Below, piece by piece: positions 25,561 through 32,417 of a stretch of DNA of 32,417 nt. The position numbers were made by a program, and so were the translations under genes. The notes under the pieces are model-generated. The model did not search any database, was not told the DNA's origin, and saw only the letters and a program-made list of their open reading frames with translations. The stretch lies in IMG/VR virus record IMGVR_UViG_3300047551_002585, positions 1 to 32,417 of that record. One strand, written 5' to 3'. Position 1 is the stretch's first letter. Each line of letters starts with the position of its first letter. This DNA is from a virus.

Positions 25561-26889
25561 ATGTCTTCTCAAGGAATAGGAGAAAATTTATTAAAGGCTG
25601 GAGACTATAAACTCTCCAAGTTGATATTGCGTTCGAATGTCAACAAAAAAGAAATGAACATAATGAATCTGTATTCCAATATAGAACTTTTTGAAGATAT
25701 TTTTTCTCCGTACATGACTGGAACTATAAAGATGAATGAGTCTTTGAACATTCCAGAAGTTCTTCCCATAAGCGGTCAAGAAACCATAGAGATAGAATTT
25801 AAAAGTAATGTAGAGAATGCTGAACCAATAACCAAGATGTTCAGAGTTTACAAACTTGACAGACATTTGACAGACAAACAAGGAAAGGGGCAAGAGTATA
25901 CTTTGCACCTTATGAGTGATGGTGGAATCATAAACTACTCCCAAAGATGTGGATATTATGTCACTGGTAGTGTTTCTGAAATGGTTAAAACAGTAGTATC
26001 TAAACATTTTCCTAGCGATGTGTGGGAAAATCGTTTTGATGTAGAAAAAACAAACGACAACTATTCGTTCGTTTTGCCCAAATCGTATACTCCATTTAAA
26101 TCTATTGCTTGGTTGGCTGGTAAGGCTATTAGTTCTTCTGCTGGAGATTATAGTCCATTTTTATTCTATGAGACTTTCGACGGTTATGTTTTTAAGAGCC
26201 TAACCGCAATCATAAAAGAGGGTTCATCGGTAGTTCACGATTACTATTATACCAAAGAAAATGCAGCAGATGCAGACGGCTCTCCAACCAGTCTTGCAGT
26301 TGATGGGCCTTTGAGTGCTGTATTTCATAAGGTTCAAACTCTTGAAGAGTTGAGTAGATTTAATATGGCAGAAAATGTTATGGAAGGAACAATATCTTCT
26401 AAGTTGGCTGTTCACGATCTGTCTAAAAAAGAATACAGAGAGATGTTGTTCAGAGAACCAGATGTTTTTGATGCCACAACAAATCTTGGAGATATGCCAT
26501 ATTATAAGCCGTGTGAAAAGGACGATCCAATTTATTTTAACAACCCGTGTGCATATTACTATCTGCCTGTTACATCTTTTACGGTTTACGATGATATCAA
26601 GCAGATAAAGGATAACATGAAATTTGAAGACTACTTTTTGAAAAGAAAGTATATCATAAATTCTATGTTGACTCAAAAAATAGTCATAAGTGTTTACGGA
26701 GACAGCACCAAACGAGTTGGACAAGTTATAAATCTATATGTTCCAAAAGTGTCAGCAGATCAAGCAGTTCAGGAAGAAAAGAAAGATAAAAATTTGAGTG
26801 GAAAATACCTGATTACTTCTATAAGACACACCTTTGGAAAATCTTACAGTTGCAAGATGGAACTTTCTAGAAATGGAATGGGAGTATGA
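25561..26889 (+). CDS. gp27: Baseplate hub protein, gp27-like
   Basis: The 442-aa protein, MSSQGIGENLLKAGDYKLSK, shows a barrel-type pattern: IMNLYSNIELFEDIFSPYMT then GTIKMNESLNIPEVLPISGQ and ETIEIEFKS. Further on are FRVYKLDRHLTDKQGKGQEY and, near the end, KYLITSIRHTFGKSYSCKME. These are hallmarks of hub proteins that bridge tube and spike (T4 gp27, phage Mu gp44 fold). It lies directly before the spike gene, as expected for a complex partner of gp5, and overlaps it by 4 bases (ATGA). The assignment rests on pattern and context. Confidence 0.7.
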   Translation: MSSQGIGENLLKAGDYKLSKLILRSNVNKKEMNIMNLYSNIELFEDIFSPYMTGTIKMNESLNIPEVLPISGQETIEIEFKSNVENAEPITKMFRVYKLDRHLTDKQGKGQEYTLHLMSDGGIINYSQRCGYYVTGSVSEMVKTVVSKHFPSDVWENRFDVEKTNDNYSFVLPKSYTPFKSIAWLAGKAISSSAGDYSPFLFYETFDGYVFKSLTAIIKEGSSVVHDYYYTKENAADADGSPTSLAVDGPLSAVFHKVQTLEELSRFNMAENVMEGTISSKLAVHDLSKKEYREMLFREPDVFDATTNLGDMPYYKPCEKDDPIYFNNPCAYYYLPVTSFTVYDDIKQIKDNMKFEDYFLKRKYIINSMLTQKIVISVYGDSTKRVGQVINLYVPKVSADQAVQEEKKDKNLSGKYLITSIRHTFGKSYSCKMELSRNGMGV

Positions 26890-27983
26890 GAGGATTTTCT
26901 GGACGAGAAGGATTTGTTTGGTGGCATGGTGTTGTAGAAGACAACAATGATCCATTGTATCTCGGTAGGTGCAAAGTTCGTGTGTTTGGTTTTCATAGTG
27001 ATAACAAACAAGAACTTCCAACAGATGGTTTGCCTTGGGCATATCCAATGCAACCTTTAACAAGTGCTGCCCTGTCTGGTATAGGTCAATCGCCAACTGG
27101 TTTGTTGATAGGTTCTCATGTTTTTGGTTTTTTTAGAGATGGAGAACACGCACAAGATCCGGTTATGATTGGTTCTTTCGGTGGAATCCCCGTAAAAGAA
27201 GCAGACCCAGAAAAAGGGTTTGCAGATCCAAGTGGAAAATATCCAGCAACACTTGAGGGAGTTCAAAATCAACAGTTTCCAATAGGAGTGTCTGTTGTTG
27301 AAGAACCAGACACCAACCGACTAGCAAGAAATGAAAGCGTTGAAGTCATAGAGGCAACAATTGTTGGTAAAAAGGTTTCAGAAGCAAAAGTAGACATACA
27401 GAGTACACCAGATATAAAAGAAGGAAAAAGCCAGTGGAGCGAACCAACAACTCCTTATGATGCTGTATATCCACACAATCATGTCATGTTTACCGAAAGC
27501 GGACACATAAAAGAATATGACGACACTCCAGGTGCAGAAAGAATACACGAATATCACGCATCTGGAACATTTACTGAAATAGCAAATGGATGGAAAAATA
27601 ATCCTGATGGAACCCGAGTTCAAAGAATTGTTGGAGATGATTATGAAATCTGCTTGGGCAATAAAAAGGTATACATCGGCGGTAAAGAAGGGTTGAATCT
27701 TGTGGTAGATGGCCCAATAAATCTAACAATAATTGGAAATGGTAGCAACATACAGATAGACGGTAACATAAACATTTTTGCAAAGTCTGATGTTAACTTG
27801 CAATGCGACGGAAAGTTCCGTGCATCTGGCGAGCAGATGGAATTCTATTCTAGAGGGAATATGGCATTTTCTGGTTCTACCATTTCTTTAATATCCGATG
27901 GATCAGTTGGTGTCATTGGAGACAGAATAGAGTTGAATTCTGGTGATGCAGTTCTACGACCTAAAGAAGTGAAATTGCAATGA
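26886..27983 (+). CDS. gp5: Central spike protein gp5-like, without a lysozyme domain
   Basis: Residues 1-110 carry the gp5 OB-fold signature: WHGVVEDNNDPLYLGRCKVR then VFGFHSDNKQELPTDGLPWA, SPTGLLIGSHVFGFFRDGEH and QDPVMIGSFGG. Instead of the T4 lysozyme domain there is a linker of about 80 residues (EADPEKGFADPSGKYPATLE...). A C-terminal part follows with VxGx beta-helix repeats (DGPINLTIIGNGSNIQIDGN; SDVNLQCDGKFRASG) that would trimerise as the needle. At 365 aa it is much shorter than T4 gp5 (575). The peptidoglycan-cutting activity must lie elsewhere or is not needed. Confidence 0.88.
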   Translation: MRGFSGREGFVWWHGVVEDNNDPLYLGRCKVRVFGFHSDNKQELPTDGLPWAYPMQPLTSAALSGIGQSPTGLLIGSHVFGFFRDGEHAQDPVMIGSFGGIPVKEADPEKGFADPSGKYPATLEGVQNQQFPIGVSVVEEPDTNRLARNESVEVIEATIVGKKVSEAKVDIQSTPDIKEGKSQWSEPTTPYDAVYPHNHVMFTESGHIKEYDDTPGAERIHEYHASGTFTEIANGWKNNPDGTRVQRIVGDDYEICLGNKKVYIGGKEGLNLVVDGPINLTIIGNGSNIQIDGNINIFAKSDVNLQCDGKFRASGEQMEFYSRGNMAFSGSTISLISDGSVGVIGDRIELNSGDAVLRPKEVKLQ

Positions 27984-28201
27984 ATTACCGAGGCGACCAT
28001 CGCAAATACGAACCAAACACTTCGGTGTACCGTGTTTACAATTACGGAGATGTTGTAAAACGGGACGGGTACTATTGGATTTGTGGGATTACTCAATCCT
28101 ACGGTTATTTGCCAACTGAAAGCAATTCTGGATTTACTTTAATGTCTATAACGATTGACCCGTCGCCAAACCCAACAGTAATTGATGGAGGGCTTGTCTA
28201 A
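27980..28201 (+). CDS. Small aromatic protein between spike and PAAR genes
   Basis: This 73-aa protein, MNYRGDHRKYEPNTSVYRVY then NYGDVVKRDGYYWICGITQS, has the 'Y..GDVV..DG.YW.C' pattern of small carbohydrate-binding (CBM5/12-like) modules. It overlaps gp5 by 4 bases and the PAAR gene by 1 base. It is a probable virion protein at the spike or a small assembly factor. The carbohydrate-binding idea is inference. Confidence 0.6.
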   Translation: MNYRGDHRKYEPNTSVYRVYNYGDVVKRDGYYWICGITQSYGYLPTESNSGFTLMSITIDPSPNPTVIDGGLV

Positions 28202-28461
28202 TGCCAGGAGTTTGTAGAGCATTCATAGATACTGCTGGAGGTACTATTTTAGTTGGAAATTCTTCCGTTGTTGTTGAAGGAAATCCTGTTGTTGTTGAAG
28301 GAAATCCTGTAGAAGACCACGGAAACAATGAACACGATGCTGCAACTATGATTAACGGAAATCCACGAGTCGTTGTTGGTGGGATACCAGTTTGCACAGA
28401 GTCTAGTCAAGCATCCTGTGGTCACACTCCAACAGGATCTTCAAAGGTAATGGTGGGGTAA
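28201..28461 (+). CDS. PAAR-repeat spike tip protein (gp5.4 counterpart)
   Basis: The 86-aa protein begins MPGVCRAFIDTAGGTILVGN and ends GIPVCTESSQASCGHTPTGS-SKVMVG. The start MP.VCR, repeated 'V.VEGNP' strands and a His/Cys-containing second half match PAAR proteins, which cap the spike as a metal-binding cone (T4 gp5.4 and type VI secretion tips). Asp, His and Cys residues (EDHGNNEHDA; CGHTPTG) could bind metal. Its place right after the spike gene agrees. A 21-bp tandem duplication adds one strand (VVVEGNP twice). Confidence 0.88.
   Translation: MPGVCRAFIDTAGGTILVGNSSVVVEGNPVVVEGNPVEDHGNNEHDAATMINGNPRVVVGGIPVCTESSQASCGHTPTGSSKVMVG
28267..28308 (+). repeat. 21-bp perfect tandem duplication in the PAAR gene
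   Basis: Two identical adjacent copies of a 21-base unit (28267-28287 and 28288-28308) beginning GTTGTTGTTGAAGG encode VVVEGNP twice. Perfect identity indicates a recent, in-frame event. Confidence 0.95.
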
Positions 28462-28463
28462 AC

Positions 28464-29312
28464 ATGTCTTGTCCTTGTAAGCAAAAATTAACAGAAGAAC
28501 AAAAGTCTCTAATAAATGGGATGATGGGCAAATCATTTATTAGCAACCCTAACGGAGACGCTGCTGGATCACAACGGTCAGAGTTGTTGACTTCTTATAA
28601 CACTCTGTCTAGGCTAAAAGACGCACTCACTCCAGTTGTGGTGGGTGGGCAAGGTGGGCAGGGTGGTGTTTCAACTTTGTCAAATTTGGGTCAGGCTTTG
28701 TCTTCAGCAGGGATTGGTGCTGGCAAATTAGACGAAATGATGGGCAAAGTTTCAAATTTAAGAGACAACTTACAGACATTCAAAGACCAAGCAGACAGAT
28801 TGAGCAATCCTCAAACACTGATGAGCACCATAGGAAGCATGAATTTTTCTGCGAGTCTTGGTTGTGCACTTGGTATAGAGGGTCTTGATGTAAATCTTTC
28901 TGTTGGAATCCTAACAGGAAACGGTGGAAATGCAATTTCTATTTCTGGTGGAGTGAATGCAGATTTGACAAGAATACTATCACAGTTTTCTGATAGCGCA
29001 CCATTAAGCACTTTAGAAGATGCTGCTAGAACTTTTAATTCTCAAATAGAAAACATAAATTCAAAAATATCGGAAGCGGCTGGTGCTGTTTCTGATGTTG
29101 CTAGTGCAAGTATCAACACTATAGCGAAAGGTGCTGCACTAATATCAGATTACAGTAAAATAAATTTTTTCAGTACTCTGTTGGGAGAATCAAACGATCC
29201 ATGTAACAAATTGAGTGCCGAAATAGGATCTTCTGATATAATAACCCCTCAGTTTAAACAACTTGCTAGTGCTGCAAATTCTTCTGTTAGTGGTGGAGGA
29301 ACCAGCAGATGA
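28464..29312 (+). CDS. Unassigned baseplate-operon protein, 282 aa
   Basis: It begins MSCPCKQKLTEEQKSLINGM. The first 130 residues are helical with a Gly-rich loop (GGQGGQGGVSTLSNLGQALS), then comes a beta segment (FSASLGCALGIEGLDVNLSV, GGNAISISGGVNADL) and a helical end (AARTFNSQIENINSKISEAA). It is rich in Ser/Gly/Ala/Asn. It lies between the PAAR tip and the membrane GAF-like gene and is coupled to the latter by ATGA. It is probably a virion or assembly protein; no family is recognised. Confidence 0.65.
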   Translation: MSCPCKQKLTEEQKSLINGMMGKSFISNPNGDAAGSQRSELLTSYNTLSRLKDALTPVVVGGQGGQGGVSTLSNLGQALSSAGIGAGKLDEMMGKVSNLRDNLQTFKDQADRLSNPQTLMSTIGSMNFSASLGCALGIEGLDVNLSVGILTGNGGNAISISGGVNADLTRILSQFSDSAPLSTLEDAARTFNSQIENINSKISEAAGAVSDVASASINTIAKGAALISDYSKINFFSTLLGESNDPCNKLSAEIGSSDIITPQFKQLASAANSSVSGGGTSR

Positions 29313-29971
29313 TAGAACACAACACAGAATTGTCTTCTTATTCGCATATCGTCTACTCCATAGGAGAAATCATTGGAGTTTTTGGTGTTGGTTTGTTTGT
29401 TGGTTTATGGACAATGATTAAGAAGAAAAAAATAAATATTTTGGCAGAAACAAAACGAGAAAAGAAGACGGCATATGCCCACAGTCATGTCCACGAAACC
29501 CTGACAGAACTTCGAATTTTGGTGCGAGCGTCTAGATCTTTGGTTTTTCAGTTCCATAATGGTGGAAGATTTGCAGACGGCAGTTCCATAAAAAGATTTT
29601 CTGTTACCCACGAATCGTGTGGTTCTGGAGTTCAGAGTATGCTTTTAGAGTCTCAAGATGTGCTACTGAACAGATATAAAGAATTGGTGGATATTTTAGA
29701 TGAGAGACATAATGAAATAATACGGGTTTCTGACCTACCACAATGCTCTTTTCGGTACGGACTTGAAATAAATAATGTGTTGTTCTTTGCTGTTAGCCCC
29801 CTCAAATGTGAAGACGGGCTTACTCCTATGGGATTTGTGTGTTGTCACTGGTGTGATATTTCAGAATTGGATGGATTACATGCAGACGGAATAGCAGACT
29901 CTTCTCTATCGGATGTCATATCGACATCTACAAAAACAATAAATTCACATCTAACACTAGGTAAACGCTGA
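29309..29971 (+). CDS. Membrane-anchored GAF-like sensor-type protein
   Basis: The 220-aa protein has one membrane helix at about 13-36 (SIGEIIGVFGVGLFVGLWTM), a basic stop-transfer KKKK and a helical linker. A domain follows whose pattern (RSLVFQFHNGGRFADGSSIK; VTHESCGSGVQSM; LFFAVSPLKCEDGLTPMGFV; CCHWCD) looks like a GAF-type fold. Similar 'FHNGG....SI...S.THE' proteins occur in several environmental phages, from memory. It lies inside the baseplate operon and overlaps both neighbours. It is possibly a host-membrane regulator or lysis-timing factor, or it may only hitch-hike. No catalytic residues are seen. Confidence 0.6.
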   Translation: MIEHNTELSSYSHIVYSIGEIIGVFGVGLFVGLWTMIKKKKINILAETKREKKTAYAHSHVHETLTELRILVRASRSLVFQFHNGGRFADGSSIKRFSVTHESCGSGVQSMLLESQDVLLNRYKELVDILDERHNEIIRVSDLPQCSFRYGLEINNVLFFAVSPLKCEDGLTPMGFVCCHWCDISELDGLHADGIADSSLSDVISTSTKTINSHLTLGKR

Positions 29972-30375
29972 TGCCATCCCAAATACCAACCCCGCCTTTC
30001 ACATATACAGATATTGATCCTAATTTTATAAAAAATCCAAAAACCAGTGATTTGATGCTTACCAAGGACAGCAAAGCCATAAAGGTGGCTCTACAAAATT
30101 TATTGGCTACTGCCTTCGGTGAGCGATTGTTTCAGCCACAAATTGGTGCGTCTTTGCGACCTTTGCTATTTGAACCAATTGACACCATTACCACTTTTGA
30201 AATGCGTGACAGAATTCTTCAAACTATAAGAAAACACGAGCCAAGAGTTAGCAATATAATAGTGGATGTTGTTGCAAATCCAGACACAAACAGTTACGAG
30301 GTATCGGTGGAATACTCTATACAATCAATAGGGGCGGTTGACAGAATAACCACATTCCTTGAGAGGATACGCTAA
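29971..30375 (+). CDS. gp25: Baseplate wedge protein gp25
   Basis: The 134-aa protein matches the gpW/gp25 family: TYTDIDPNFIKNPKTSDLML then KDSKAIKVALQNLLATAFGE, RLFQPQIGASLRPLLFEP and the EPR of HEPRVSNIIVDVV. gp25 nucleates sheath polymerisation at the wedge. Its length is near that of T4 gp25 (132). The start overlaps the preceding stop (TGATG), and its own stop overlaps gp6 (TAATG). Confidence 0.95.
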   Translation: MPSQIPTPPFTYTDIDPNFIKNPKTSDLMLTKDSKAIKVALQNLLATAFGERLFQPQIGASLRPLLFEPIDTITTFEMRDRILQTIRKHEPRVSNIIVDVVANPDTNSYEVSVEYSIQSIGAVDRITTFLERIR

Positions 30376-32234
30376 TGGCACAAAGCGCAGACAGTTTTAA
30401 TGTGGTTGGTCTTGATTTTAGTGAAGCAAAGGCTTCGTTGAAATCTTTTTTGGAATCACAAACCACTCTCAAGGATTATAATTTTGACGGTTCTGTGTTG
30501 AGCACAGTTTTGGATGTATTGGCATACAATACCCACTATCAGGGGTTTTATGCTAATATGGTTGCAAATGAGATGTTTTTGGACAGTGCTGTTCTTAGAC
30601 CCTCTATTGCATCTCACGCAAAGCAACTAGGATATACCCCACGATCAACCAGAGCAGCAAAGGCGGTATTGACAGTTCCTATCACTGGTGGAAGCATCAC
30701 CACGAACACCTATTTGTCTCGTGGTTCAGAATTCATAGGGGTTGATCCTGAAGGATCACAATATAAGTTTGTTCTGCTAGACAACGCATACGCTAACACC
30801 AATTCTAATGATTTTAAAAATATAACAGTTTACGAAGGCAGTATACGACGAGTTAGTTATGTTTATGACAGAAACAGAAAAGAGTCTTCTGTTCTTCTAA
30901 TTCCTAATGACAAAATAGACACTACCACCATAAGAGTTCGTGTTCAAAGTTCAGTTACAGACGCTACTGGAGCAGATGGTGTGTGGTCTGAGGTTTCTTC
31001 TTACATAAATCTTACACCAACATCCAAAGTTTATTTTTTGCAAGAAAAAGAATCTGGAATGTACGAGTTGTATTTTGGTGATGGATTTTTAGGACAACAG
31101 CCACAAACAGGTAATGTTGTTTCTATTGAGTATGTTGAAACGAATGGTGCAGTTGCAAATGAAATATCTACTTTTACTCACAACATAGTAAATTTGGGAA
31201 CTCCTACTGTTGTTACTGCATCTAATGGTGGAGGCGATACAGAATCATCAGAGCAGATCAAGTTTTTAGCACCAAAATTTTATAAATCTCAAAATCGTGC
31301 GGTAACAGAAAACGATTATATCTCTGCTGTCTATAAAAATTATGCTGATGCCGGATCTGTATATGTTTATGGTGGAGAAACAGTTGTTCCACCACAATAC
31401 GGAAAGGTTTTCATAGCAATAAAACCAAAGAGTGGTTCTGCTTTAACAGATAGTCAAAAGGCTAGTTTAGTTAAGACTTTACGAGATAACGCATCAGTTA
31501 TGACCATCATACCTGAAATAGTGGACACCGATTACATCGACTTGGTAATTGACTCTAAAATAACATACGATCCTGCGAAGATAAACATATCACCTGGAAC
31601 TCTAAAAGCAGTTGCCGTTGCTTACGCATTTTCTTATTCCAATACTCAAATGGGATCGTTTGGTAATAATTTTTACTATTCTCAATTCACTCAAGGTTTA
31701 AACAAAATTCATTCTTCTGTTTTGAGCAATCAAACAAAAATCAAGATGCGTAAAACTGTGGATGTTGGAAGAATAACCGCGTCTAAAGGATTTTATATTG
31801 ATTTTGGTAACTCTGTTTATCATCCGCATCAAGGACACCAATCAGAATTTAAAATGGGTGCTGATTCTGTTATTACATCTAACTCTTTCCCACACAAAAA
31901 CTCTTTTGGAGAATTGATTTACGGTTGCAATTTGGTTGACGATGGCAGCGGAAACATCCATGTAATAAAATATAGAAGTGATGGAACTGCATACAATGTT
32001 TATGAAAATATTGGAACCGTGGACTACGCAAAGGGTCTTGTGACTCTTAGTGCCAAGTTTTATCCAGAGGTAGCAGAGGGTATTGTGTACGGTATAACTA
32101 TTACTGCTATTCCAGAGAACCAAGACTTGTTTGTGAAAGAAAACAGAATCATAAGAATCAACAGGGGATATACTGATTCAGTATCCATATCTCTAGTGAC
32201 ACAGACCGAAGCAAAGCAAACCTCAATAATGTAA
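30375..32234 (+). CDS. gp6: Baseplate wedge protein gp6
   Basis: The 619-aa protein fits T4 gp6 (660 aa). The N terminus has VVGLDFSEAKASLKSFLESQ and the core helix LDVLAYNTHYQGFYANMVAN with SIASHAKQLGYTPRSTRAAK. Beta domains follow (YELYFGDGFLGQQPQTGNVV), then KFLAPKFYKSQNRAVTENDY and SVYVYGGETVVPPQYGKVFI. The C-terminal dimerisation part includes IRINRGYTDSVSISLVTQTE. gp6 dimers form the inner ring of the wedge with gp25 and gp53. Confidence 0.95.
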   Translation: MAQSADSFNVVGLDFSEAKASLKSFLESQTTLKDYNFDGSVLSTVLDVLAYNTHYQGFYANMVANEMFLDSAVLRPSIASHAKQLGYTPRSTRAAKAVLTVPITGGSITTNTYLSRGSEFIGVDPEGSQYKFVLLDNAYANTNSNDFKNITVYEGSIRRVSYVYDRNRKESSVLLIPNDKIDTTTIRVRVQSSVTDATGADGVWSEVSSYINLTPTSKVYFLQEKESGMYELYFGDGFLGQQPQTGNVVSIEYVETNGAVANEISTFTHNIVNLGTPTVVTASNGGGDTESSEQIKFLAPKFYKSQNRAVTENDYISAVYKNYADAGSVYVYGGETVVPPQYGKVFIAIKPKSGSALTDSQKASLVKTLRDNASVMTIIPEIVDTDYIDLVIDSKITYDPAKINISPGTLKAVAVAYAFSYSNTQMGSFGNNFYYSQFTQGLNKIHSSVLSNQTKIKMRKTVDVGRITASKGFYIDFGNSVYHPHQGHQSEFKMGADSVITSNSFPHKNSFGELIYGCNLVDDGSGNIHVIKYRSDGTAYNVYENIGTVDYAKGLVTLSAKFYPEVAEGIVYGITITAIPENQDLFVKENRIIRINRGYTDSVSISLVTQTEAKQTSIM

Positions 32235-32235
32235 C

Positions 32236-32417
32236 ATGGTAAATTTAAAGAACATAGTTTTAAACACTCGCACAGAAGAGTTGGAAAAACTGATATCTCC
32301 TATGATAGAGGAGCAGTTTCCTAATTTTGTACGCAGTGATTATCGAAAACTTGTTTTGTTTATAAAATCATATTATGAGTGGTTGGAGAAAAAAGGAAAT
32401 CCAGGATATGTGATATC
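32236..32417 (+). CDS. Start of a baseplate or fibre-attachment structural protein (3' truncated)
   Basis: ATG 32236 follows the gp6 stop after one base; the frame stays open to the window edge (60 codons). The N terminus MVNLKNIVLNTRTEELEKLI then SPMIEEQFPNFVRSDYRKLV and LFIKSYYEWLEKKGNPGYVI has the 'E.FP.FVR.DY..LV.FI..YY.WLE..G.P' motif that opens many large structural proteins of marine T4-like phages. The position after gp6 suggests the gp7 or another wedge slot. It is incomplete. Confidence 0.75.
   Translation, partial: MVNLKNIVLNTRTEELEKLISPMIEEQFPNFVRSDYRKLVLFIKSYYEWLEKKGNPGYVI

Noticed and set aside
1-32417. CRISPR arrays, insertion sequences, integrase or attachment sites
   Set aside because: No regularly spaced direct repeats, transposase or integrase motifs, or terminal inverted repeats were seen.

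Overview
The window is a stretch of a T4-like (tevenvirus-type) contractile-tailed phage genome. The evidence is a near-complete baseplate and tail module (gp25, gp6, gp53, gp5-like spike, PAAR tip, gp27-like hub, gp48-like and gp19-like tube proteins, gp26/gp51, tape measure), the gp4 nuclease, gp32 and its usual neighbour gp33, and T4-type late promoter motifs (TATAAATA and a CTAAATA variant). The host cannot be fixed from the sequence. Several promoters fit a bacterial sigma-70 consensus (TTGACA, 16-17 bp, TATACT). A circularly permuted tmRNA gene points loosely to the bacterial groups that use that form (alpha- and betaproteobacteria, some cyanobacteria).

Region 1 (1-12.9 kb, all + strand) is an accessory and early region of tightly packed small genes, most without a recognisable family. 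It holds tRNAs for Gly, Lys, Glu, Ser, Asn and Gln, a possible tRNA-Ile(UAU), and a two-piece permuted tmRNA at about 4600-4949 with a readable tag (ANRLAMAA), pseudoknot and terminator. It also carries purine genes guaC and purA (together GMP to IMP to adenylosuccinate), a small zinc deaminase, a mini DksA/TraR zinc-finger protein and a secreted Gly/Tyr-rich protein. Two genes appear to be transcribed leaderless, with the ATG at the predicted +1.

Region 2 (12.8-16.3 kb, - strand) encodes two fibre-like virion proteins, one with long VGVTFG-type beta repeats. Region 3 (16.3-17.7 kb, + strand) is gp33 and gp32, closed by a strong terminator. Region 4 (17.7-23.1 kb, - strand) runs gp4, an unassigned conserved protein, a gp19-like tube protein, gp26, gp51 and an 878-aa tape measure. 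gp26 and gp51 are joined by a textbook -1 frameshift signal, so the order tube, chaperone with frameshift, tape measure matches the lambda G/GT/H arrangement. Region 5 (23.1 kb to the end, + strand) is one translationally coupled baseplate operon from a gp48-like protein to gp6 and the start of a further structural gene.

The most notable items are the phage-borne permuted tmRNA, the gp26/gp51 frameshift, the guaC-purA pair, and the leaderless promoter-gene units.
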